A stretch of DNA of 64,000 bases from CAYOHY01 sp964403885 (GCA_964403885.1 CAYOHY010000003.1:1-64000); one strand, 5' to 3'. Shown: positions 25,229 to 33,779, numbered from the stretch's first letter. The notes: generated by a model not told the origin, from the sequence alone. Translations and numbers: made by a program.

Positions 25229-26117
25229 AGAACCCGACGCCTTGGTAGATGCCTTTCTCGAGTACCTGCGCATCGAGCGAAGCGTCTCACCCAACACACT
25301 GCGCGCGTACTCGGCTGACCTCGGCCGCTACATCGAATGGGCAAACAGGTCCGGGTTCGACCCGGTAAGACTCACACATCGAAACCTCCGACTCTATCTG
25401 GCGGAGATGGACCGGGCCCGCTACGCCCGCCGCACCATCGCGCGCAGACTATCGTCAGTCAGGTCGTTCTTCGGCTTTCTCGTCGAGCGGGGCTATGCAG
25501 ACAGCGACCCGTCCTCAGTGCTGTCGGCCCCCAAGATCCCCGCGCGCCTGCCCAAGCTGGTGCCGACGGCGGAGCTGGCACCGCTACTCGAAGCCCCCGA
25601 CACGTCGACACCTGTGGGCCTGCGCGACTCGGCGATCCTTGAGCTCCTGTACGCGAGCGGGATTCGTGTGGGGGAGCTTTCGGGCCTGAGGCTCGACGGC
25701 CTTGATCTGGCACAAGGCCAATGCCGCGTTGTGGGTAAGGGCAACAAGGAGAGGATCGTCCCGCTGCATCGTGCGGCCTCGGCGAAGCTGCGAAGCTACC
25801 TGACATCAGGAAGGCCGCGACTTGCCACGGCGGCGTCACCTGATACCGTGTTCTTGTCCGTCCGAGGAAATCGACTGTCCGAAGACGCGGTACGACGGCT
25901 CTTCAAGCGCTACCTCGCGACAGCCGGAGCAACGACGTCTCTAAGCCCGCACGCGATGCGACACACATTTGCGACGCACCTTCTCGAAGGCGGGGCAGAC
26001 CTTCGCACGGTGCAAGAGCTGCTGGGTCATGTTGCTCTGTCCACTACCCAGATTTATACTCACTTGAGCATGAAGAGGCTCCAAGACGTGCACAGGAACG
26101 CACACCCGCGCGCGTGA
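25218..26117 (+). CDS. xerC: Tyrosine recombinase XerC-type
   Basis: Resolves chromosome dimers at dif sites. The 299-residue protein has the N-terminal SAM-like domain (FLEYLRIERSVSPNTLRAYSADL) and the catalytic residues R in ASGIRVGELSGL, K in VGKGNKERIVPL, H-x-x-R in HAMRHTFATHLL, H in LLGHVALSTTQ and the nucleophile Tyr in IYTHLS. Whether it acts as XerC with a separate XerD or alone cannot be told here. Position after trmFO matches codV in Bacillus. Confidence 0.93.
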   Translation: MPSEEPDALVDAFLEYLRIERSVSPNTLRAYSADLGRYIEWANRSGFDPVRLTHRNLRLYLAEMDRARYARRTIARRLSSVRSFFGFLVERGYADSDPSSVLSAPKIPARLPKLVPTAELAPLLEAPDTSTPVGLRDSAILELLYASGIRVGELSGLRLDGLDLAQGQCRVVGKGNKERIVPLHRAASAKLRSYLTSGRPRLATAASPDTVFLSVRGNRLSEDAVRRLFKRYLATAGATTSLSPHAMRHTFATHLLEGGADLRTVQELLGHVALSTTQIYTHLSMKRLQDVHRNAHPRA

Positions 26118-26148
26118 GACGAGCCCACCGCAGTAAGGGGCCCACTGC

Positions 26149-26928
26149 ATGAAGTCCGATCCGCGGACTGATCTTCCCGCCCTCTGGGCGCGCTACAAGT
26201 CAGACGGCGACTCACGGGCTCGGGACGAGCTCATACTTAACTATTCTCCGCTCGTGAAGTATGTCGCCGGTCGCCTTGCCTCCAGCCTGCCCCAAACCGT
26301 GGATACGGCAGACCTCATCAGCTACGGCATCTTCGGTCTGATCGATGCGATCGAGAAGTACGACCCGGACCGTGCGATCAAGTTCGAGACATACGCCATC
26401 GCTCGCATCAAGGGAGCGATCATCGATGAGCTGCGCGCCATGGACTGGGTCCCTCGGTCAGTGAGGTCTCGCGCTCGCGAGATCGAGAACGCCTACGTCG
26501 CCTTGGAGAACGAGCTCAAGCGGGTGCCCTCGGACCAGGAGGTCGCCGACCGCATCGGCGTCTCGCTCAAGGACTTCCACGACATTCTCACCAAGCTGAG
26601 CTACACCTCGGTGGTCAGCTTCGAGGAGTTGTGGGTAGGAGGGGAGCGCGAGGACGGTCAAAGCGCGATCGGCGCCATCCGGGACGATTCGGCCGACGAC
26701 CCGGTCGCGGTCTTCGAGAGCGTCGAGATCAAAGACATACTCGCTGGTGCCATCGACAGACTTCCTGACCGAGAGAAGACGGTCATCGCGCTGTACTACT
26801 ACGAGGGACTGACCCTGAAGGAGATCGGCCAGGTGCTCGGCGTGACCGAGTCCCGCGTGAGCCAACTCCACACCAAGGCGGTTCTTCGACTTCGCGCCCG
26901 TCTGCACGCTGCTCAATCGATGCCGTAG
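26149..26928 (+). CDS. whiG: RNA polymerase sigma factor, WhiG/FliA (sigma-28) type
   Basis: A 259-residue sigma-70 family group 3 factor. Region 2 contains YSPLVKYVAGRLASSLPQ and DLISYGIFGLIDAIEKYDPDRAIKFETYAIARIKGAIIDELRAMDWVPRS split over about 32-105, the strongly conserved sigma-28 block. Region 3 covers ALENELKRVPSDQEVADRIG, and region 4 ends LTLKEIGQVLGVTESRVSQLHTKAVLRLRARL. Members read TAAA/GCCGATAA promoters. It lies between xerC and rpsB, where sigD sits in Bacillus, but no flagellar genes surround it. A promoter of matching type is seen at 43575-43602. RsiG or FlgM partners were not found in the window. Confidence 0.92.
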   Translation: MKSDPRTDLPALWARYKSDGDSRARDELILNYSPLVKYVAGRLASSLPQTVDTADLISYGIFGLIDAIEKYDPDRAIKFETYAIARIKGAIIDELRAMDWVPRSVRSRAREIENAYVALENELKRVPSDQEVADRIGVSLKDFHDILTKLSYTSVVSFEELWVGGEREDGQSAIGAIRDDSADDPVAVFESVEIKDILAGAIDRLPDREKTVIALYYYEGLTLKEIGQVLGVTESRVSQLHTKAVLRLRARLHAAQSMP

Positions 26929-27000
26929 TATGCTGGCAGCGTACGTGCTGTAGCTGATATGCGATCGACTGCAACTCCGACTCGCTAAGAGAGTGAACGC

Positions 27001-27585
27001 ATGAGCCACACAGTTCTTGTCGTCGAGGACACCGACCTGCTCCGCCGCATGTACTCTGATCGGCTCGCCGCCGATGGCTATCGCGTCCTGACCGCGAGCG
27101 ACGGCCTCGAGGCCCTGTCGGCGCTCAGAACCGACACGCCTGATCTCATCTTGCTCGACCTCATCATGCCCAAGATGAGTGGCCTTGAGGTTCTCGAGCT
27201 CGTCAAGAAGGACCCGCGGCTCAAGCACATCCCTGTCCTGATCCTGTCCAATCTGGGACAGGACACCGACATGCAGCGCGGCTTGGACCTGGGCGCCGTC
27301 GACTACCTCATCAAGAACGACGCTCGGCCTGCCGACGTATCCGACAAGATCGGCCTGCTCCTGAAGCACATGGGAGGCAACACCGCCCAAGCCGGCGCCT
27401 ACCGCCTTCTCGTTCGCGACCGTGAGGCCGACTCGGATCGATTCGTGGGCGAGCAGGGTCTGACCAGGCGCTTCTGGTGCCCCGCGTGCGAGGTCGAGTT
27501 GAACCTCGAGTTGATCAGCAAGCCTGATCGTCCGGGCTGGTACGACGCTCACGTGCTGTGCCCGCTGTGCGGCAGGGAGTACTGA
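27001..27585 (+). CDS. Response regulator with Cys-rich (zinc-ribbon-like) C-terminus
   Basis: A 194-residue protein. Residues 1-125 are a receiver domain: acidic pair in VVEDTD (E9, D10), phosphoacceptor Asp53 in LLDLIMPKMSG, Ser83 and Lys105 (DYLIKND). There is no DNA-binding domain. Residues 155-194 hold two CxxC pairs (C160/C163 in FWCPACEVEL, C187/C190 in VLCPLCGREY) spaced like a zinc ribbon. No histidine kinase is adjacent. It follows the sigma factor gene by 72 bases and may be linked to it functionally. Confidence 0.85.
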   Translation: MSHTVLVVEDTDLLRRMYSDRLAADGYRVLTASDGLEALSALRTDTPDLILLDLIMPKMSGLEVLELVKKDPRLKHIPVLILSNLGQDTDMQRGLDLGAVDYLIKNDARPADVSDKIGLLLKHMGGNTAQAGAYRLLVRDREADSDRFVGEQGLTRRFWCPACEVELNLELISKPDRPGWYDAHVLCPLCGREY

Positions 27586-27609
27586 GTCCCACTCCATCTC
27601 ATCACCGAT

Positions 27610-27640
27610 GACGACCCGCTCTCGACCGAGGCGGGTCGTC
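27610..27640 (+). terminator. Perfect inverted repeat, terminator-like, overlapping the rpsB promoter
   Basis: GACGACCCGC (27610-27619) and GCGGGTCGTC (27631-27640) pair perfectly; CTC/GAG can extend the stem past a single bulged T. It ends 3 bases before the -10 of rpsB and its loop holds the putative -35. No T-run follows. Could terminate the upstream response regulator transcript or act as an operator. Confidence 0.6.
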
Positions 27641-27649
27641 TGCTATACT
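27622..27649 (+). promoter_or_regulatory. Candidate promoter for rpsB-tsf
   Basis: Extended -10 TGC-TATACT (TATACT 27644-27649) with a weak -35 TCGACC (27622-27627, 16-base spacer) located in the loop of the inverted repeat. About 115 bases upstream of rpsB. Confidence 0.6.
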
Positions 27650-27764
27650 GTCTCGGCTTTGACTACGCATGCCTGTGGACTTCGGCGCGAGGTGCCATCC
27701 CGAGAGGATGGTCGCGTTCGAGGGAAGAAGCAGGCAGAGGAACAACCGAAAGGAAGGCTTTGCC

Positions 27765-28559
27765 ATGCCCGTCGTCACTATGAAGTCGCTGCTGGAGGCG
27801 GGTGTCCACTTCGGACACCAGACCCGCCGCTGGAACCCCAAGATGAAGCCGTACATCTTCACCGAGCGTAACGGCATCTACATCCTGGACCTGCAGCGCA
27901 CCCTCCGTGAGCTCGAGCACTCTTACAAGTTCGCTCGCGCCATCGGCACCCGCGGCCAGTCCATCCTGTTCGTGGGCACCAAGAAGCAGGCCCAGGAGCC
28001 CATCACCACCGAGGCTCAGCGCGCCGGCATGCCCTACGTCACCAACCGCTGGCTCGGCGGTATGCTCACCAACTTCGTGACCATGCGCAGCCGCGTTCAG
28101 CGCATGGAGGAGCTTGAGGCCATGGAGGCCGACGGTCGCATGGCCGGTCTGCCCAAGAAGGAGCAGATCCTGCTTCGCAAGGAGCTCGGCAAGCTCAAGG
28201 CCAACCTCGACGGCGTCCGCGAGATGCGCGACCTGCCGGCAGCGCTGTTCGTTGTCGACACCAAGCGCGAGGACATCGCCATCAAGGAAGCGCGTCGCCT
28301 TCGCATCCCGATCATCGGCCTGGTCGACACCAACGCCGATCCGGACGAGGTCGACTACGTCATCCCGGGTAACGACGACGCCATCCGTTCGGTCGGTCTG
28401 ATGTGCCGCGTGATCGCTGACGCCATCATCGACGGCCGTGGCGGCGTACCCGAGGTCGTCCAGGTCGAGGCCGCAGCCGCTCCCGCCGTGGAGTGCGTTG
28501 AGACCGAGAGCCCTGCCGCTGCCGTCGCTGAGGCCGCCGAGGCCCCCGCTGCCGAGTAG
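27765..28559 (+). CDS. rpsB: 30S ribosomal protein S2
   Basis: A 264-residue uS2. Family segments: VVTMKSLLEAGVHFGHQTRRWNPKM at the start, TNRWLGGMLTNF and IPIIGLVDTNADPDEVDYVIPGNDDAIRS. A short Ala/Glu/Pro-rich tail (about residues 235-264) follows. ATG 27765 has AAGGAAGG 7 bases upstream; the in-frame codons before it belong to the leader. A leader of about 110 bases between promoter and start could host autoregulation by S2, as known in other bacteria. Confidence 0.97.
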   Translation: MPVVTMKSLLEAGVHFGHQTRRWNPKMKPYIFTERNGIYILDLQRTLRELEHSYKFARAIGTRGQSILFVGTKKQAQEPITTEAQRAGMPYVTNRWLGGMLTNFVTMRSRVQRMEELEAMEADGRMAGLPKKEQILLRKELGKLKANLDGVREMRDLPAALFVVDTKREDIAIKEARRLRIPIIGLVDTNADPDEVDYVIPGNDDAIRSVGLMCRVIADAIIDGRGGVPEVVQVEAAAAPAVECVETESPAAAVAEAAEAPAAE

Positions 28560-28604
28560 CACCGACACCGTATTCACCAACCTCTACGAATCCGAGGAGT
28601 AGAC

Positions 28605-29495
28605 ATGGCTGATATCTCCGCCAGCATGGTCAAGGAGCTCCGCGAGTGCACCGGCGCGGGCATGATGGAGTGCAAGAAGGCCCTCACTGAGGCCGAAGGC
28701 GACATGGAGGCTGCCGTCGACATCCTTCGCACCCGCGGACTCGCCGCGCTTGCGAAGAAGGCCGGCCGTGCCACCAACGAGGGCACCGTCGCCGCCTACG
28801 TCACCGATGACGCGACCGTCGGCGTTCTCGTCGAGGTCAACTGTGAGACCGACTTCGTCGGCCGCAACGCCGAGTTCACCGGTTTCGTCGACGCCCTTGC
28901 CGCCCATATCGCGGTCAACGGCCCTGAGAACGTGGACGAGCTCAAGGAGCAGGCGATCGCCGATCGCGACATCACCGTCGAGCAGCTCCTCGGCGAGATG
29001 GTCGGCAAGCTGGGCGAGAACATGGGTGTGGCCCGCTTCATCCGCGAGGAGATCTCCGGCACCGGCGCCGTCGCCACGTACGTGCACGGTGGCGGCCGCA
29101 TCGGCGTCATGGTGACCTACGCGTTCACCAAGCCCGAGACCGCCGCGAACGACACCTTCAAGACGTTCTCGCGCGATGTCGCGATGCAGGTCGCTGCCGC
29201 GAGCCCGATGGTCACTCGCCGCGAGGATCTCTCGTCCGACGTCATCGAGCACGAGCTGTCGATCTATAAGGCCCAGGCCGCCGAGTCCGGCAAGCCTGAG
29301 GCGATCCAGGAGAAGATGGCCCAGGGCCGTCTTGAGAAGTTCTACAAGGAGGTCGCGCTCGTCGAGCAGGCCTTCGTGAAGAACATGGATCAGACCGTTG
29401 CGCAGTACACCGCAGAGGTCTCCAAGGCCGTTGGCGACGAGATCGCTATCGTCGGCTTCGTCCGCTTCAACCTCGGTGAGTGCTCCGCCGAGTAG
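28605..29495 (+). CDS. tsf: Elongation factor Ts
   Basis: Nucleotide exchange factor for EF-Tu; 296 residues. N-terminal UBA-like domain ISASMVKELRECTGAGMMECKKAL with the TGAGMM motif, then VNCETDFVGRN in the core domain. ATG 28605 follows TCCGAGGAG. Co-transcribed with rpsB, as in most bacteria. Confidence 0.97.
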   Translation: MADISASMVKELRECTGAGMMECKKALTEAEGDMEAAVDILRTRGLAALAKKAGRATNEGTVAAYVTDDATVGVLVEVNCETDFVGRNAEFTGFVDALAAHIAVNGPENVDELKEQAIADRDITVEQLLGEMVGKLGENMGVARFIREEISGTGAVATYVHGGGRIGVMVTYAFTKPETAANDTFKTFSRDVAMQVAAASPMVTRREDLSSDVIEHELSIYKAQAAESGKPEAIQEKMAQGRLEKFYKEVALVEQAFVKNMDQTVAQYTAEVSKAVGDEIAIVGFVRFNLGECSAE

Positions 29496-29531
29496 TAGTC
29501 ACAGATCGCGGTCTTCACGGCCGCGTACTCG

Positions 29532-29561
29532 GACGGGCCGGTACACCAGTGCCGGCCCGTC
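29532..29561 (+). terminator. Strong hairpin after tsf, abutting the pyrH promoter
   Basis: A 13-pair stem: 29532-29544 with 29549-29561 (one G-U), ACCA loop. TACTGTATCCT follows instead of a T-run, so the downstream -10 begins 5 bases after the stem. Most likely the end of the rpsB-tsf transcript. Confidence 0.65.
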
Positions 29562-29566
29562 TACTG

Positions 29567-29572
29567 TATCCT
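29567..29572 (+). promoter_or_regulatory. Candidate -10 element for pyrH operon
   Basis: TATCCT at 29567-29572, 52 bases before the pyrH start. The -35 position falls inside the preceding hairpin and shows no clear consensus. Confidence 0.4.
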
Positions 29573-29624
29573 GTGAGATGCCGTGCCTGCTCACGGCCTT
29601 GAACCGAGGGGAGGGCGTACGTTC

Positions 29625-30353
29625 GTGGCAGAGGAATACCGCTTCAAGCGTGTACTGCTGAAACTTTCCGGTGAAGCGCTCATGGGCAATGCCGGCTATG
29701 GCATCGACCCTGCGGTGCTCGAATCACTCGCCGCCCAGCTCAAGCACGTGGTCGCTGGCGGCATAGAGATCGCCATCGTCGTTGGCGGAGGAAACATCTT
29801 CAGGGGCCTTGCGGCCTCGTCATCGGGCATGGACCGCGCCCAGGCCGACTACATGGGCATGCTCGCGACGGTGATGAACGCGCTCGCGCTGCAAGACGCA
29901 CTCGAGCGCGCGGGTGTCTACACCCGCGTCATGAGCGCGATCGAGATGCAGCAAGTCGCTGAGCCCTACATCCGGCGCCGCGCTGAGCGCCACATGGAGA
30001 AGGGCCGCGTCGTCATCTTCGCGGCCGGCACCGGCAACCCGTACTTCACCACCGACACCACCGCCGCGCTTCGCGCACTTGAGATCCATGCGGACTGCGT
30101 GATGAAGGCCACCAAGGTCGACGGCGTCTACGATGCCGACCCCAAGAAGTTCCCCGATGCGGTGAAGTTCGAAGAGCTCACCTACATCGATGTGCTCAAC
30201 CGCGGCCTCCAGGTGATGGACAGTACCGCGATATCACTGTGCATGGACAACAACCTCCCCATCCTCGTGTTCAACATGGAGGAAGAGGGGAATATCGAGC
30301 GGGCGCTCAAGGGCGACTCCGTCGGAACCATCGTGAGAGGAGACGGTCGATGA
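29625..30353 (+). CDS. pyrH: Uridylate kinase
   Basis: Phosphorylates UMP to UDP for RNA and nucleotide-sugar synthesis. The 242-residue protein has FKRVLLKLSGEALMG at the N-terminus, VVGGGNIFRG (nucleotide loop), GTGNPYFTTDTTAALRA (UMP site) and KVDGVYDADPKK. Start GTG 29625, with GAGGGGAGGG 9 bases upstream. The stop overlaps frr (ATGA). Confidence 0.97.
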   Translation: MAEEYRFKRVLLKLSGEALMGNAGYGIDPAVLESLAAQLKHVVAGGIEIAIVVGGGNIFRGLAASSSGMDRAQADYMGMLATVMNALALQDALERAGVYTRVMSAIEMQQVAEPYIRRRAERHMEKGRVVIFAAGTGNPYFTTDTTAALRALEIHADCVMKATKVDGVYDADPKKFPDAVKFEELTYIDVLNRGLQVMDSTAISLCMDNNLPILVFNMEEEGNIERALKGDSVGTIVRGDGR

Positions 30354-30907
30354 CCAACGAGATTCTCAATGAAGCCAAGCTTCACATGGACAAGACCCAT
30401 CAGGCGCTGCTTCACGAGTTCGCCTCCGTGCGCACGGGTCGTGCGTCCGCGGCGCTCTTCGAGAAGGTCCACGTTGATGCGTACGGCAGCTCGATGCCGT
30501 TGAACCAGGTGGCCAACATCAAGACCCCCGAGCCCCAGACGGTCATCATCGAGCCTTGGGACAAGTCGGTCATCGGCGCCATCGAGCGCGCGATCATCGC
30601 CTCCGACCTCGGCTTCAACCCGAGCAACGACGGCATCGTCATCCGCATCCCGTTCCCTCCGCTCACCGAGGAGCGCCGCAAGGAGCTCGTCAAGCTGTGT
30701 AAGGGCTACTCGGAAGATGCGCGTGTCGCCGTCCGCAACATCCGTCGGGACGCCAACCACAAGCTCGACAAGCTCGGCAAGGACGGGGAGGTCTCCGAGG
30801 ACGACGTCCGTCGCGCCGAGGGCGAGGTCCAGAAGCTGACCGATGCCCACATCAAGGAGATCGATGACGCGCTGAAGCGCAAGGAAGCCGAAATCATGGA
30901 GGTCTAG
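30350..30907 (+). CDS. frr: Ribosome recycling factor
   Basis: Releases ribosomes from mRNA after termination with EF-G. The 185-residue protein matches family length: ASVRTGRASAALFEKVHVDAYG near residue 25-46, QTVIIEPWDKSVIGAIERAI and RVAVRNIRRDANHKLDKL. ATG 30350 overlaps the pyrH stop. uppS follows after 3 bases. Confidence 0.97.
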   Translation: MTNEILNEAKLHMDKTHQALLHEFASVRTGRASAALFEKVHVDAYGSSMPLNQVANIKTPEPQTVIIEPWDKSVIGAIERAIIASDLGFNPSNDGIVIRIPFPPLTEERRKELVKLCKGYSEDARVAVRNIRRDANHKLDKLGKDGEVSEDDVRRAEGEVQKLTDAHIKEIDDALKRKEAEIMEV

Positions 30908-30910
30908 GGC

Positions 30911-31690
30911 GTGTGCCCTGATTCCGCCAGTCGAGCCGACTTCTTCGGCGGCAAACGCGCCGGCGACCTGCTCGCACAGTTCGACCCTGCTGGAGTGCCT
31001 GCACACGTTGCCGTCATCATGGACGGCAACGGACGGTGGGCGAGCAAGCGCGGTCTTCCGCGACTCGCCGGTCACCAGGCCGGCGCCAAGGCGGTTCGCG
31101 AGGCCATCGCCGCCTCGATCGAGCTGGGTATCGGCTACCTGACCATCTACTCGTTCTCCTCAGAGAACTGGTCCCGCCCGCGAGACGAAGTCTCCGGGCT
31201 CATGACCCTGTTCGTCGAAGTCCTTGAGCGTGAGCTCGTGAACCTCGACCGGATGCACGTCAGTGTCCGGGTCATCGGGGACATGAGCGCGGTGCCCCGA
31301 GCGACTCGCGAGGCGTTCGAGCGATGCGTCTCCCGCACGGCGGACAACGACGGCCTCACCCTGGTCGTGGCTCTCAACTACGGGGGTCGCGGCGACTTGG
31401 TCAACGCGGCTCGTTCGCTCGCGGCCGAGGCGGTGGCCGGTTCGCTCACACCGGAGCAGATCGACGAGGCCCTGATCTCGTCGCGGCTCTCCACGGCCGG
31501 GATCCCTGATCCCGACCTCGTGATCAGGACGAGCGGTGAGCTGCGCATCTCGAACTTCTTGCTGTGGGAGATCGCCTACAGCGAACTGTGGGTCACGGCG
31601 ACGCTGTGGCCGGACTTCCGCCGCACCGACCTGCTGCGTGCGGTCGTCGACTACCAGCACCGCGAACGACGCTTTGGAGGCAGTTCGTGA
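30911..31690 (+). CDS. uppS: Isoprenyl (undecaprenyl) diphosphate synthase
   Basis: Cis-prenyltransferase that makes the C55 lipid carrier for cell-wall precursors. The 259-residue protein has VAVIMDGNGRWASKRGLPRLAGHQAG (catalytic Asp in MDGNGRW, about 36-43), YSFSSENWSRP and the C-terminal DLVIRTSGELRISNFLLWEIAYSE. Start is GTG 30911 after GGAGG. The stop overlaps cdsA (GTGA). Confidence 0.96.
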   Translation: MCPDSASRADFFGGKRAGDLLAQFDPAGVPAHVAVIMDGNGRWASKRGLPRLAGHQAGAKAVREAIAASIELGIGYLTIYSFSSENWSRPRDEVSGLMTLFVEVLERELVNLDRMHVSVRVIGDMSAVPRATREAFERCVSRTADNDGLTLVVALNYGGRGDLVNAARSLAAEAVAGSLTPEQIDEALISSRLSTAGIPDPDLVIRTSGELRISNFLLWEIAYSELWVTATLWPDFRRTDLLRAVVDYQHRERRFGGSS

Positions 31691-32526
31691 CCCGATCCGG
31701 CAGCGATGAACGTCCGGCTGGCATCAAGGCCGGCTCTCTGCTCACGCGTGCGCTGACGGGTGCGGCCTACGGCGCGATCGTCCTGGGCGTCTTGTGGTGG
31801 GGGTCACTTCCCACCGGCGTGCTGTTCGGGATCATGGCCGGGTTCTGTGCCGCCGAGTTCTTCGCGATGCAGCGACGGGAACGCCGCCTGCCTAACGAGC
31901 TTTTCGGAGTGGTCGCTGCGACCGCGATGCCCGTTGCCGCTTCCCTGTGGGGACTGCCAGGGCTCTCAGCTACCGTGACGGCCCTCATTGCCGCCTCGCT
32001 CGTGTGGCACACCCTCTTCACCAGCGTACACACCGCAGACACCGCCGAGACGGTCTTTGGCGCCGTCTACACCGGCTTCTTGCTGGCCTACATCGTCTTG
32101 TTGAGGGACTTCGAAGCGGGCCTGATCCTGTCGCTTGCCGCCGTCATCAGCGTATGGGCCTGCGACATGGGCGCGTACTTCATCGGCTCCCTGCTGGGAC
32201 GCCACAAGATGGCGCCCGCGATCTCACCCAAGAAGTCCTGGGAAGGCTTTGTCGGCGGGTCGGTCCTGTGTGTCGCGGTGTGGATCGCGGTGCCTTTCGT
32301 GCCGGGCTCGGGGATCGAGCTCCCGCTCGCGCTTTTCGCCGGTGTCGCAGTTGCCGTGTCATCGGTCATCGGTGACCTCGTCGAGTCGCGCATCAAGCGC
32401 GAGGCAGGGGTCAAGGACTCGGGTACCTCGCTTCCCGGCCACGGGGGCTTTCTCGACCGGCTCGACTCGCTCATCCTCGTCGGCCTGGTCGTGTACTGGG
32501 TTCTGTGGTGGGGCGGCGTCCGATGA
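31687..32526 (+). CDS. cdsA: Phosphatidate cytidylyltransferase
   Basis: Makes CDP-diacylglycerol from phosphatidic acid and CTP in the membrane. The 279-residue protein has about eight hydrophobic segments and the C-terminal family signature SRIKREAGVKDSGTSLPGHG followed by GFLDRLDSL. The KKSWEGFVGG segment is also typical. GTG 31687 overlaps the uppS stop; the stop overlaps dxr. Confidence 0.95.
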   Translation: MTRSGSDERPAGIKAGSLLTRALTGAAYGAIVLGVLWWGSLPTGVLFGIMAGFCAAEFFAMQRRERRLPNELFGVVAATAMPVAASLWGLPGLSATVTALIAASLVWHTLFTSVHTADTAETVFGAVYTGFLLAYIVLLRDFEAGLILSLAAVISVWACDMGAYFIGSLLGRHKMAPAISPKKSWEGFVGGSVLCVAVWIAVPFVPGSGIELPLALFAGVAVAVSSVIGDLVESRIKREAGVKDSGTSLPGHGGFLDRLDSLILVGLVVYWVLWWGGVR

Positions 32527-33668
32527 GCGCGCCTCTTCGCGTTGCCATTCTCGGCTCCACAGGCTCGATCGGGCGTCAGGCGATCGATGTCGCGCTCAAC
32601 CACAGTGATGACGTGTCCGTCGTCGCTCTGGCTGCGCATTCGAGTGCCGATCTTGTCGCCTCGCAAGTCGCCATGTTCCCTGGGTGCAGCGTTGCGATGG
32701 CCGACCCTGAAGCCGCCGACAAGGTCGCGCGCTCCACTGGTCGCACCGTGGGATCGGGCCCGCAAGCGGTCGTCGATCTTGCGCTCCGCGACGACGTTGA
32801 CCTGGTTCTCAACGGGCTCGTTGGTGCGGCTGGTCTGAGAGCCACCGTCGCGGCACTCCAAGCGGGAAAGACCCTTGCGCTCGCCAACAAGGAGTCACTC
32901 GTCGTTGGCGGCGACCTCGTCATGCGGATGGCCGGACCCGGACAGCTGCTGCCGGTCGACTCTGAGCATTCGGCGATCTTCCAATGCCTGCTCGGTGAGG
33001 ACGGGCGCGACGTGTCCCGGATCTGGCTCACCGCGAGCGGAGGACCGTTCCGGGGCCGGACGCGTGAGGACCTCTCGTCGGTCACTCGGGAGGATGCGCT
33101 GGCGCACCCCACGTGGAGCATGGGGCCCAAGATCAGCATCGATTCGTCCACGCTGATGAACAAGGGACTCGAGGTCATCGAGGCGCACCACCTCTTCGGG
33201 GTGGGCTATGACGACATATCCGTGGTCGTGCACCCACAAAGCTGCATCCACTCGATGGTCGAGTACGCCGACGGTAGCGTGAAGGCACACCTTGGCGCCA
33301 CCGACATGCGCATACCGATCCAATACGCATTCAGCCACCCGCGCCGATGGTCCGCGCCTGTGGCTCCTGTCGACTTCACCACGCTGGGCTCACTCGACTT
33401 CGGCGCACCCGACCTCGAGACGTTCGGGTGCCTCGGTCTCGCGTTCGATGCCGGTCGCAGCGGGGGTACCGCGCCGTGCGTCCTCAACGCCGCCAACGAA
33501 GTTGCGGTCGCGGTCTTTCTCGAGGGGCGGTGCGGCTACCTCGATATCGAGCGGTGTGTCCGTGCGGTGCTCGAGAGCCACGACGTGACAACGGTGGAGT
33601 CCATCGAGCATCTGGAGTCCACCGACGCCGACGCGCGGCGGGCGGCTTCGCAGTATCTCGCCGGCTAG
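32523..33668 (+). CDS. dxr: 1-deoxy-D-xylulose 5-phosphate reductoisomerase
   Basis: Second step of the MEP isoprenoid pathway, making MEP with NADPH. The 381-residue protein has the NADPH motif VAILGSTGSIGRQAIDV, ALANKESLVVGG, the metal-binding VDSEHSAIFQCL and HPTWSMGPKISIDSSTLMNKGLEVIEA split across about 195-222. Another pathway gene, ispG, is two genes downstream. ATG 32523 overlaps the cdsA stop. Confidence 0.97.
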   Translation: MSAPLRVAILGSTGSIGRQAIDVALNHSDDVSVVALAAHSSADLVASQVAMFPGCSVAMADPEAADKVARSTGRTVGSGPQAVVDLALRDDVDLVLNGLVGAAGLRATVAALQAGKTLALANKESLVVGGDLVMRMAGPGQLLPVDSEHSAIFQCLLGEDGRDVSRIWLTASGGPFRGRTREDLSSVTREDALAHPTWSMGPKISIDSSTLMNKGLEVIEAHHLFGVGYDDISVVVHPQSCIHSMVEYADGSVKAHLGATDMRIPIQYAFSHPRRWSAPVAPVDFTTLGSLDFGAPDLETFGCLGLAFDAGRSGGTAPCVLNAANEVAVAVFLEGRCGYLDIERCVRAVLESHDVTTVESIEHLESTDADARRAASQYLAG

Positions 33669-33687
33669 CCGCCCTGCCCCTGGCGGC
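33668..33687 (+). terminator. Small GC hairpin after dxr
   Basis: GCCGCC (33668-33673) and GGCGGC (33682-33687) around an 8-base loop, overlapping the last base of the dxr stop. TATCAC at 33693-33698, 5 bases later, is a possible -10 for rseP. Both calls are weak. Confidence 0.35.
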
Positions 33688-33779
33688 ATGGGTATCACTC
33701 TAATGGCGCACCGTTTGCACTTTTCGGGCATCCGGGATCTTGCTTTCGACGAACTTCACCGCGAGAGGCGGTCAACGAT

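Noticed and set aside
26965..26980. GCTGATAT upstream of the response regulator as a sigma-28 -10
   Set aside because: One mismatch and no TAAA-like -35 at the right distance.
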